Positions 1 to 11,504 of a stretch of DNA of 64,000 nucleotides are shown one piece after another. The notes beneath the pieces were generated by a model that worked only from the letters and a program-made list of their open reading frames with translations, was not told the DNA's origin and searched no databases. The translations under genes were made by a program, and so were the position numbers. Positions within the stretch are counted from its first letter, which is position 1, and each line of letters starts with the position of its first letter. This DNA comes from Ascaris suum (taxonomy: Eukaryota > Nematoda > Chromadorea > Rhabditida > Ascarididae): positions 7,046,501-7,110,500 of the forward strand of contig CM024169.1 of the NCBI GenBank assembly GCA_013433145.1, written 5' to 3'.

Positions 1-2973
1 CTTCGAAGGGACAAACGGCGGTCCTTATCACCGCAGCACAATGCCAAATCCAATCTGACTTCATGATTATCATGTCTGTTAAGTTGGATTTGGGATTCGC
101 TTGAACTAACCAGCATTTCTACTTGGTCATAGCAGGCAGTTCAACTCTTTTCGATCAAATTACTGAATTTCATGCAGCACTTTTCTAACTAAGAGTTGCA
201 TCACCTGAGGTTTCCTATTGGAAAGCAGCTGTTGGAAATTTCGTGGTGACTTGAAAGTAGGCTAACTGTACAGAACTAGTCGCCTTTTTCGAGATTATTT
301 AGATTTCCTGGATAGTTCTGATTGCACTACATGCGCCCTCTTTAGCGATATGTTTATGACAAGTCGTAGGATGCATGAGGGTTTGACAGGCGGAATAGCA
401 TGTTCTCAATGCTAGCACCGAACGGACTAGTTAAAATGCAATCATTCCCATCTCTCGTTTCCCGAGTTATTCATCTCACTGAGTGTACATTGCTTTTGTG
501 AGATTTCAGTCGGAATTGGCAAAAAACCTGTAAGCTGCATCATGGGGAATGCTCATGCAAGCTTGAGAAGTTCTGAAATTGAAGAAACTATTGTGCACAG
601 AAATCCCCCCTCATTATATAGTATCCAGTAGCTGTCTTTTTTCCGCCTAAGAAACAGGCAGTTATTGACGCAGCATTGCGCATACTGTATACTCAGTTTA
701 AGGCCCGTTCCAACTAAGCGGGAAAGTGTCAACTTTACTGAAGCATTGTGATGTCAGCGGACAAAAATTTAGCTTTGTAGAGATACTGAAATAATGATCG
801 GCTTATTAAACGTACTTGAACTTCGAGAGAAAAGCAGAAAGGCGTACTCATCCTTTTCTTATAAGAAATTAAATGAAAATTGCCATTAGATATTGCAACT
901 TCGTATTCAGAGTTTTCATCAACAAATTGGGTTTCTTCTTTTTAGCATCAGGAAGTTTGCAATAGTCAATATATTAACGAAGAAGGCAAAAGGAAGTGGC
1001 AGCTGCTCTACATTAGAATACTTCCTGTTATTGTCGTGTGATGTGTGCGTTCAATAAGCTCACATTGAATCCCGGTAGGTTTAATATGAGATGAGATACG
1101 ATAAATGTTGTCGAGTTTGGCATTGTCCGCTTAGGCTTGCATCACTCTAAATTGTGTAATTTTATTGCCATTGCAGGTAGATGGCTTTTAAATTGTTGCG
1201 ATATTGTAGAAAAAGCTGCCGCGATGAGATTATAGAAAGGAGAGGGATTTTGAGGTGAGCGTCTTTCCCTCGTGGATGTTATAGAGCGATCGACTGCCTC
1301 CAAAAATTAAGTTGCAGTCGTAGTTTTTTATTCGGAAATTCGAAGTGCTCATTCGCTTTTCTCTTCGCATTGTATGAATACTTTCTTTCTTTCGTAACGT
1401 GCTATAGATATGTTAATACGAACAGCTGGTTGCTGGGCTAAGAGAAGGCACACGTTTTCTCATGTCAAATCACATGCAATCCGTGTGAATCCTAGAAATT
1501 TCCCCACTATAGCTCTCATCTATACAATAGCTCGAAAACATGTGTGTTATTGTCCAAAATATATCTTTTGTACTATCAGTTGCTGCCAACTGGAGCAAGT
1601 CATGTGCGAGTTGATTTAACGGGGAAAAATGGTGTGACCCATGGGTAGTGAATCCTTCAGCTATGAAATGCTTTGAATTCCACCAGCGCCTCACAGTAAC
1701 GCAGTGTCAGTTTACAGTTTAACAGCCATATCTATTATGTGCGGAAGTGCATCGTCTCGACCAAGAGCTAAAGCGATAAGTTTAATAAAATGAAAGGTTT
1801 TTGGTAGCATTTGCTATAAAAGCCACTGACAACCCCATTTGGATGATTTGTAATAATGATAGATTTATTTTTGAAGAAGCGTTGTATGGGCGAATGACAC
1901 AATAGCGGAGTGATATGCACAAAGATGTGATAGTCGTATTATAATCGCTATGGGTGGTAATATCGCTATCTTTGGGCTTTTAGCTAAGACACCGCCCACT
2001 TGAACCCCGAGTATGAATTGTTTATACGATAAGCGATATAGGCGCACACGTGTTGTAATATGCAACTTTCTTTGTGTTCACCGCTGCTATAGAATTTGCT
2101 TCACCAAGGTCCATCATGAAGTTGCTCCACTGTCTCCGCAAACACCAAACTCTGATAATACGATATGTTCGATTGCTATGTATTGTGCGCTAAATTTTTC
2201 GAGCATTTTTCGAAATAGATTTCTGTACTCAGTTTCTTGCATTTCGACATGTTACAGTAACATTTTCTTGATGAGCATTTTAAGCAGAACCTTTACGCAA
2301 GTTGACTCAGGATGACAGGTTCTCTTTGGCAATGCGGTAACATAAACAGTAGCATTTGGTGCAAATTCGCAATAAATTTCACGAATCTTGTTGAGAGAAC
2401 AGTTGATTACACATTTCCTATTTTTTAGAACAGTTGCAGAGAACTAAATGGCTTTCCCACACATTTGCAATTTTCAGTGAGCATGCTGTTTGGAGGCCGA
2501 TATTTGTAGGATCATTGTTTGGCAAATTTTCTCATTCATTTGTTATTAAATCATAAACACTTGATAGGTTCTTCAATGGTACTTAAATCGCCTTCGCTGG
2601 CGCAAAATTCACTTCAAATGATGAAACCACAAAGAACAGTTTAAGCAATATTGTAGAAGCGACAGCAGTTTCAAATCAAAAATAGGCTTAAACGAGGCAA
2701 TAATGCACATGTCGTCGGTAGATTACCTCCACTGTAGTAACTGAATGTCTAATTGTTATACTGTTTTACTTTCACACTGGTGGAAAATACTACCGATCTT
2801 CAGAACATAGTATATTAATATGGACGCTAATCATATCAATAATTGGGCTACTGATAAAACAGAGTCATTAACCTACCCCAAGCTGAATAAGCGCTATATG
2901 AAGGTGACGGATACATCGATGATGGAAGCTAGAGTATCGAATAGAAAGAAGATTAGATTCAAATCCTAATTAA

Positions 2974-3276
2974 ATGGTCGTTAGTCGTAGTAAATGCCTC
3001 GTTTCAGCTCGTTTGAGAGGGCGAGGGACAGTGAAAAGGCAGTATCGGGTATTGTGGATTGGAAGCGCTTTCCGACCGATGAGTGGGTGTGGTTGGGTGG
3101 CGTTGATGGGGCAATGCAGTGGGCGGTGCATAAGATGTGATGGGAGCCAATCGGGTGCGTGCTTCTGCTACGGTTGTCGTTGCCCTTTTCCTAATGGCAG
3201 CAGCAGCGGTGCGTCAGTCATCCCACTTTCAAGGCCCTCAACAAGCAAGCCTTCCGAGCGCCTGCTTCATATCTGA
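2974..3276. other. GC-rich island in AT-rich DNA
   Basis: This segment is clearly richer in G and C than the sequence on both sides. It contains GGGTGTGG and GGGTGGCG-type boxes (KLF/Sp1-like), a CCAAT at about 3149-3153 and a short CAGCAGCAG run. A 100-codon + strand frame spans it, but it is cysteine- and glycine-rich without a recognisable domain and looks like a by-product of composition. A regulatory island or an undetected exon are both possible. Confidence 0.3.
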
Positions 3277-3365
3277 AGCGCTTCGTTTAGAATTTCTATA
3301 ACTAGTGCTTGGTAAATATTTCCCTTTTAAGCTTTTTGCAAACTACTGTTGTAACAAAATAACGA

Positions 3366-3456
3366 ATTTCAGTTGCAACTGAATTTTTCATCGGTTTTCG
3401 TTGACCGGAATTCGGCTTCCACATTTTCGGTTTTTCTGGTTGCAACTGAAATTGCG
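3366..3456. repeat. Small foldback with a perfect 16-bp palindrome
   Basis: TTCAGTTGCAACTGAA near 3369-3384 is its own reverse complement. The 15-base word AATTTCAGTTGCAAC recurs in inverted orientation at about 3441-3455, so the segment can fold with a loop of roughly 60 bases. It may be a remnant of a miniature inverted-repeat element; no target-site duplication was identified. Confidence 0.5.
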
Positions 3457-6400
3457 CCTTAAGCAAATGCACTTGGTTGGCAAACGACTGTCCTTTTTGG
3501 AAAGCAATTGCTTCTGACCAGGGTTCGGTGGCAGCTCAACACCATCGGGTGCTTAATGACCAAACAAGGTCCATTTTCTTTATAAGCACTAACGCAAGCA
3601 CAGTGCTTGGTATATTGCATCCATATACTTATTATTGTCCGTGTACGTCTGATTAGCATCGAAATTTTAAAAAAGTCTTATGAAGTCTTCCCATCGGAAT
3701 TAGAATCTTCAGCTGGAATATATTCTCTCCAAAATATACTTTTCGAAGGCCTCATTTCCGTCCTTGGAGACGCTCACTATGTAACGTGCCGTAGTTGTAT
3801 GTGTGTACGAAAGGAACGCAGGTAAGTGGAGGCGGGAGTTACCGTGCATCGACTTAATCCTGTGTTCAACAAAGCAAACGCACCAATGTTGTCGTACCAG
3901 GTGGCAACTAGAATGAAAACTGCAGGCAGCCATTAAGGTCGCTGATGCTATCATTCCATTCTTACTGTGGTGACTGACTTTATTTCCTCATATCTCGGCC
4001 TGCCATTTCTTGCCATATTTTTGACGAACTGCTATCTTTGTGAGGAATGTTAGCAAGAGTACACAAGTTACGGCATTAATACAAGCTTCTAGTTAAGCTC
4101 AACAAAGTTGTTTCTTACCACTTCATTTAATGCTAACGTTTGGCTATTTATGCGATTCGTGTTATCATGCATGAAATTGTTTTTATCCTATATCGCAGCC
4201 ATGGTTCAATAGTCATAGCAACATGCCTCCTTTGCTTATGTTAGAAAATTTGTATTGCAAAGTGAAGGCATCATTATGTAGCATATGGAATCACAGAATG
4301 GCCTAAAAATCTGGCCATTTGCGTCGAAGCTTTCTTTGAAGCTTTGACCTTAAAATAATTATAGCTGCTATAATGATCCTTGGCTATCTACCTATCTGTT
4401 CAATCTGCTTGCAACACTTTTGAATTATCTCTAAGTTCAATCATTTGCTCAAATCATCTTCCTTAATTTATTATTATGTTCGGCTATCTAATGGTGCAGA
4501 TCCTCCTCCAAATTTTCGCTTAAGCATTTCAGCTTTTTTCGGCTATACTCAGCCTGTTGGAAATAGATGACTGAATACACAGTAGGCGTTTCTTCGTTAA
4601 CTTGAATGAGTAAGAGAAAAGGTAAGAAGGAGTAGGCTCAAGAAGGCGATCCTCACGTCAAAGTCATATAGCACGTTGCTCAAGTGTGCTTCAAATTTAG
4701 CAGCGTAAGCGCCATATCTTACTAAAGCTGTACAACAAATGAGAATTGCCCATAAATATTCACTTGCATAGCTCATTGAGAATTTGATGGATGGATCTAC
4801 AATTTACTCAGCGATCGCCTACATCAGTTGTTGTGCTTGCAGCTGCGATGAAACTATAGAAAAAACGATTGCCTAGAGGGAATTTTTAGTTGATTAGCGC
4901 AAACAAGAACTAGACATCTCTAGAAATTACGAACTAAGCTGAAAAATCACACTGATGATGTGATGTGCGTAGCGAGAGCTCGGTTTACTGCTCCAACATC
5001 ATCGGCAGCGAAGTTGGAGGTACCTAATATGACTGGCCATTGCACACTACCTATTCTTTTACATTTTTATTTCACCTTCGCTCATATTTCGACGAAACCG
5101 GTACTGATTTTACTCACCGCAAAAGCGAATCAAAGTCAGAGACATTTATTAGCCAATCTATGAAGCCAAGTTTCATCACACCTGAACGTTTTTTAATCAA
5201 GCAATTCAGTAACGTTTGCTTTTCCTGAAAGTTGAGAGAGAAAGCTCAATGAAACATTGCAAGAAACACCAAAATGATAAGGCGTACTTGAATGTTTATT
5301 ATTATAGTGCTTTTTTTGCGATCATTCCACATACTCTTTGAAATATTCATCACATTAAGTGCGTCTTTTATGCTAGCCATGTCTGTGCTTGCACGCGCAT
5401 ATATATGCACCTCCCGCGTTCCCAATGCAACAATTAGTAAATCGCAAACCACGAAATTCCATTAGATATTCTATATCACAAAATTTCCTTCTCTTTTTTC
5501 AAAATTCCGGGCCTCATTTCGGCTTACTGAGTATTCCAAAGTCCGGTCGCATCATTTAAAGGTGCAATCGCAGTTAAGGTTCATGATGTGCAATAAACAA
5601 CGACCAATCTCAGATCCTTTTGATTTTTTGATATCTTATAGTCTCATTACTTACAGGCAAAATTTGCTGCGATTATCGAATTTGTGGCCTCCTTTTAATA
5701 ACGTGCATAAACCAATGCCTGAAAAATAAAATTGCTAAGATTAATCTCGTTGTCATGACTCATGAATGAGGAAGCTTAATGAGGCATCAAATAAAAAGAA
5801 AATATCATTAAATAATAAGCTGAAATTTTCCGTTTTTTTTTGTTTTATTTTGCACAGAGACTCTGAAAAACCAATTAATACGCGACTCCTTACTGAGTGG
5901 GGAACAGTGCATAGTTGTGGGGTGTTGCGATGTAGAAAAAAAGTAAAACAAACGAACATTTAAGCAGAAATAAAAAGCTAAAAGAAGGAAAAAATAGGAA
6001 GAGAATACCTGAAGAAAAATAAGATAAATCCTCGAAACATCCGAGTAGCCCATGTCCCTCCTAGTGCATTGTTAAGACTGTGCGCAATTCACTTTCACAG
6101 CTGACAGCTATTATAATGCATAAGATTAACCCTACATTGTCCGATGTTGTTCACTTCCTTTAAATCCATAAACTTACAAATCCTCCTTCAAGTTGGAAGG
6201 AAATGAGCAGCGGTTGAGAGCTCGTATGTATCCCGTTGACATCCTGCCACTAAACTTCAGCTTTATTCACCGATCGCGAAATGAGTTATGGGTTTCGCCA
6301 AATTGTATTGCTTTATAATGTCAATGCAAGCAACTCCAACTCTTATTTAGCGGAAGTAAGGAAAGGCAGCTATGTGTAATTCATGAAGATTTACCGCTGC

Positions 6401-8754
6401 AGGTTGAAATCTTACGAATACAACAAATTATCTTTTTATCATAGTTTGAAGCTGCAGCGCAGTCGACAGTTCTTTAATTCAATTTCTTTTAATTTACGCA
6501 CCCACTGAGGAGATGTATTTGGCTTAAATGGGCTTTTTTCACTCAGAAAATGCGCTCAACTATTCTTTAACGTCAGAAAGAAAAAAGACTGTGCAGATGA
6601 GCAATACTGTTTGAAAGAATAATTTGGCTCTAATTTATAAATAATTTGCCTTTTAACTTTTATAACAACACTTAAATGAAAAACAACTATCGGTATGGGC
6701 ATCTCCTCTTGGTGCTGAACAAATGCGCCGCTATGCAACAGGAATATGCTCAGCATTTGAATAATTTCAAGCTTAGTCCTTTAAAATATGACCGTCGCTT
6801 TTGTTAAGTGTGTTAAGTGTCGCTTTTGTCTCCACTCCTTTTGTTCCATTTAATACTAATTTTGTGCGGAACTTTTCAAAAAGTGCACGTCCTTTTTAGT
6901 ATTTCTTGCCCCTTGCAGCATTTCTTCTTATTTCCATTCAGAGAAATATCGTCACATATGAGCTAAGTGATTAATTATGAAAAAATGGGAACAAAGGACG
7001 GTCTGTATATACGAAGAAAGTACATCAAAAATCATTGCAGAAATGCTAACATGGTTTGCACACTTGCGTTATTATCATCTATCACCAATCTCATAAACAA
7101 CCAATTAATGTTGGGAAAGGGTTAGGATATGGTTATGGAAGCGGCCACTTGCACAAGCCTCTTAAAAAGAATTCGTTTCTTCCAACTCAATCGCTTATAA
7201 AATGCAGCCAGATTTTAGCACTTCTTTAATGTTCGTAAACCTCGAAGAGAGTTATTCTGTGGCAGTAATAATATCCGTCGAATTTCTCATATCATCAATT
7301 CACAGTTGAAACTATTACAGAGACAGACACAACAAACAAAAAACGTATATACTGACAGACATTGTCGTCATAATGCGTTTCGCAGGTGGAAATTTGCCAA
7401 AGCGCATAAAAAGCGACATCGTGCCGATTGTTTGGTCTGCATTTAGCGACGCTTTACGTTAGGGACGGAGAAGCTTTCATGAATTCACAAAAGAAGCCAT
7501 CGCGCTGTGGTATGACTAATCGAGAAGTTCTAAGGCGCAGCCGAAACGGTTTTATCACTCGATTATTACTGTGGGCGGCATGCTCTTTCATGTCTGTCAC
7601 GCATTCGAATCAGAAGCCGTTTAATGTGCAATGTTTTTTGTTATCAGCTAACATCGGTAAGCCCATTAAAGGAGATCAAAGGCGCCGACATGGTGTCAGT
7701 TTGCTTCCTTTTCTCAGTGTCGCATCTCCTAGCCATAGACAACACCCACCTGCTTATCAGTCTTTCCCCATTTCCTACACTCGATGAGGCTGTTAGAAGC
7801 ATGAGCACTCAGGCACCCGATCGCCTAAAAGTTCTATATAAGACATGAATGGTTATTCCATTCCACATGACCAGCAACAAGAGTACAGTGAAATCAACGG
7901 AGCTCCATTTGCGATGCTAGAGAATAAACTGCATGAAAATATTAATATAGACAAGCAAGAACTTTCACTTAGATTTCTGTTAGAAATGGAGATTTTCTGC
8001 GGTTGGGTGCGCTTGAATGCTGCGATTTAAAACACTTCTTGTCTCTTCTTTTGACAGTCATTTGAGGGTAGTTTTTGTTTAGTGAAGGCGGTTGATTGAT
8101 GAAAATTCTTTCGTAGATTTAAAGTCAAATTTGAAAGAGAGTTAAGTTTCCTACAGGCAGTGAAACGAGAGCTTACAAAAAATGTAATGAATTTGCAGCA
8201 ACATTTAGTCGTCCCCAAAAACATCCTTTGCACCGTGCCATGTCTCAAGTGTTTGCTAGCTGATGTCCAGATTGTGCTAACTTTCATCTGAAACAGCCAT
8301 CTTTCCCAAGGAAACAATGAATCCAACAAGCATAGTAGTGTCGCACTTTTGTTGACCGATGCTAACTGTTAGAAATATGCATTCAAAAAATATATATATT
8401 CAGAATCTGTCACACACTGATCAGCAACCATTGTGTTTTATGAAGTCTGAGCAGTGAATGCAACTACTGAACCTCAAAGTGGCCTAGATATCTGATCTTT
8501 GCTGCGTTCTAATTTAGCTTCTGCAAATCTATTGGTACATTCCGTTGCTGTTTTCATTGAAATGTGAAGATCGCTGGATTTTCATTGTGAAATGGTGGAA
8601 GTGATAGTTGCTAGCAGAATGTGAGACGATGAAGTTTTGCTGATGAAAATCGGTGGTGGATTTTTGTGTCTCCCTGACGGAACTTCTCGATCCACTGATA
8701 GATGTCTGACCTTCCAGCCGAGAATTCTAAGATTTTTGAAATTGATTAATGAAT

Positions 8755-9099
8755 TTATCCTTTGCGCTTGCTTTCTGGCTTGGCGTGAACGGTGACTGTG
8801 ATGTTGCTGATGTATAGCCAGATGGCTTGACGATTTCCTAATGAGTTACTGAATGAATTCTGTGATTCGAAATATGCAAAATCAAAATCACTCGTTAATT
8901 TTTCGGGATCCACTCGCGAGTTGGCTAACATATGAGACGACGTCATGACACACGCGCATCGTGTCGTTGTCACTACGCTGGTGGCAAACTTTCGCGTCAG
9001 GCGCTGAAAAAACACAGCAGCAGCGAATAAGACAGCAATTAACACGTAGAATTTTATGACATGTTTCGCAAGCTCCCTAGTTTTGGCTGTCGTCGTCAT
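8755..9099 (-). CDS. Hypothetical membrane-anchored protein (single open exon)
   Basis: An ATG-initiated frame of 114 codons runs on the minus strand. Residues about 15-31 form one strongly hydrophobic helix (KFYVLIAVLFAAAVFF) preceded by a basic N-terminus, which suggests a signal anchor or signal peptide. The remainder is hydrophilic, with SRVDPEKLTSDFDFAYF in the middle and a basic KPESKRKG end. No family is recognised. A pyrimidine-rich stretch ending in TTTTTTCAG lies inside the frame just after the hydrophobic segment, so the upstream part could instead be intron and the coding exon could begin with RLTRKF. There is no clear partner exon. It may be a real small gene or a chance frame. 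Confidence 0.35.
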   Translation of the reverse strand: MTTTAKTRELAKHVIKFYVLIAVLFAAAVFFQRLTRKFATSVVTTTRCACVMTSSHMLANSRVDPEKLTSDFDFAYFESQNSFSNSLGNRQAIWLYISNITVTVHAKPESKRKG

Positions 9100-11504
9100 A
9101 TGCTCGAAATTTCACCGTTATTTTCAGCTGAGGTGATTTCTCTAAATTTGCGCTGAATTCAAGAAATTCACTGCAGATCAGATATTGGACATCGTCTCAG
9201 TCGTAGAATGTTGAATTCCGACTACTCGAATACCTCTCTCCATTTTTTCTCTTCAGAAATCTCTGTGAGCGAATCTGTTTAGAAAAATATATCAAGTTCT
9301 CGGAAAGTCGGATGCCCAGCTTTTCTCGAATTTTTCCATTCAAAAATCTCGTCTATTCTTGCTGCCCAATTCTCTGGAATCTTCGCTCCTAAACAATTAT
9401 TCCTGTGGGTACATAACATACTCTACTCAAATAAAAGACAGTATTGTTCTCAGCGAAAATCTGCCCAAAAAGACTTGCTTTAAAAACACATACGTATTTA
9501 AGCATATGCTCATAGAGGAAGCAAGAAGAAAGTGCTCATGCAGCTGAACAAGAAGCACGAAATTCGATTGGGTGGCCCACTTTGAGCGCACATTTTTGTT
9601 GACAGTGTAAGGTGTGGGCGACTATGGATGCCGCGTCATCACAGAGGTGTGTGCGCTTTGCTAGGACACCGCAAGAAGCTCGCTGTCAGCAAGCATGGGG
9701 ATCGTTTTTAAACCGTTATGCGCCATCAAAAGCATCAGTGTTCATTACATACGAAACTTTTGCTCTGTGGAAGTTATCATCTGCTATGCACTTCATGTCA
9801 TTCAGAAGTGAGTGCAAACGCTGCGAGAAATCCGTTTGTTTGCTAGCCTCTAACTGTTTGAATTCTCGATAAAATAGCGCATTCCTCAACAATGAAAGAG
9901 ATATTTGAAGGCGAATGAACAAAATGAGCATCTGTCGCGTTATTCGCATGAGCAATCAATTTTTCTAAGCTTTGCTGTAGGAAATTACGGTGGCCTCATT
10001 GCCGTACTATACGTGAATTCCTTTATGCATGCGATGCTTTTAACTCATGAGTCGCAACAGTTACGACGTAAAATTTAATGGCACATCATGTACCATCCGA
10101 TGATCTTTCTGTCCCTTATTTTGTTATTTTCCATCAGTTGCTTCAGAAATTACAGTTATTCAAAGCGCTATAATTTTTTTCAAGTTAAATTTCTTTTGCT
10201 CTCTATGAATTGTGCCTTAAATGATGGATTTTTGACCTGGACTTTGATAAAATGATTGATTCTGTTAGTATTTAATAAGCCAGACGCTGTTTTTAGCTAT
10301 CTAAGGACATGGATGATCTAAAGAGGAGTAGTGCTTAAAGCATATGTTGTTCAACATGTTCATCACTTAATTGCACCTCACTGAAACCTATGTACTAATA
10401 TTTATGAAACTGAAACTTAGGTGCCTCAATAGATTGATGTGAATGTACATATTTAGCGGTGTGACTTCTTATTGGGTTTTCTAAGCGGAAGAATTCTTGC
10501 GTGTCTTTTTTGCCACTTCACCTGCTGCTGCATTCACGCTGATGGCTGCCATCATCGTGCTATCCCCCTTGAAGATTGCTGCCAGACTGTTACAATTTTT
10601 GATTGGAAGAATTTTTCCTCAGTTACCTATACTCTAAAACTGTCTATCATTGAGATTTATGTGGCGGCAATCCATCAACCAATATGAAAATCGCGTTTTG
10701 TAAAGGCAGATTAAACTGTAAACTATGAGGTTACGTTAAATGTAAAACCGTTTCATTAACATGCGGAAAGTGCAGTATAGATTAGCGAGTAAATTGTTCG
10801 GAATGAGTGTAGCAGCTAGCTGTTGTCTGAATGCAGCCTAAATCAGCCTCTATTGTGAGAGAGTTTTAAAGAGTTAGTTCATTCACTGCTCCCACTCAAC
10901 GGTCCCAAGTTTCCACAATATTGCACGATGTTTTTTGCTGGGATTTTTCGAATTACGTGATGGAGGTCGGCTAAAATCATGATTTTTTGATGAAATTCAT
11001 TGGCAGTTGAGGCGATACAGTGAGGGCTGAGAGGGATTTTGTGAGCAGTGGAAACGATTCCTTAGCAGTTTGAAATAATTCCTTAGCAGTTTAACAGTTC
11101 CGATCACGAAAGATGGGTTCTTTAAATGCATCACTTCATCCAGTGTGGCTTAAGAATAAATACGGCCATTTTTATTTGCTCTTCAGATGCTCGTCAAAAA
11201 AGGTTCTGTTTATCGTCACACTCCTTTTTCCATAACAATCTCATTTCGAGGTGTCGATAGGCAAGATTGCTGATGAAAGTAATGAGCCAGATGAAAGTAA
11301 TGAGCCACAGAAATGACTGTGTGCACGCGTCACCATCGATGATGTGGAAGGTTTTGATATCGCATTTGTCTGTGGATAGTTCAGTCCGACAGACAGAATA
11401 TGCAATGAACACTGCTGCCATGTAGGTCTAAATAAAATATTTGTGAAGTTGCAGGAATCGCTCCATTGTTAACTCACTTTCGTGCACAGACCATCAACAT
11501 TTCT
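9100..11504. other. Gene-free upstream region of the odd-skipped gene
   Basis: No coding exon is supported here. Two short direct repeats occur: an 18-base unit (GATGAAAGTAATGAGCCA) twice in a row at about 11273-11308, and ATTCCTTAGCAGTTT twice near 11057-11093. The interval lies directly upstream of the odd-skipped coding start and probably contains its 5' untranslated and promoter sequence. The sequence GTGCACAG ends 15 bases before that ATG and could be a cis or trans splice acceptor. Confidence 0.5.

Larger units (their letters stand above)
1..8754. other. Long stretch without a recognisable gene
   Basis: I read both strands and found only short open frames with no family motif, no consistent splice-linked coding exons and no tRNA or rRNA. 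The stretch is AT-rich except for an island at about 2.97-3.28 kb, listed separately. It may be intergenic DNA or a long intron or upstream region of the odd-skipped gene that follows on the + strand. Small or very diverged exons could be missed here. Confidence 0.5.

Noticed and set aside
1985..2055. Minus-strand GGGGTTCAAGTGG resembling a tRNA T-loop
   Set aside because: Upstream sequence gives no A box and no cloverleaf.
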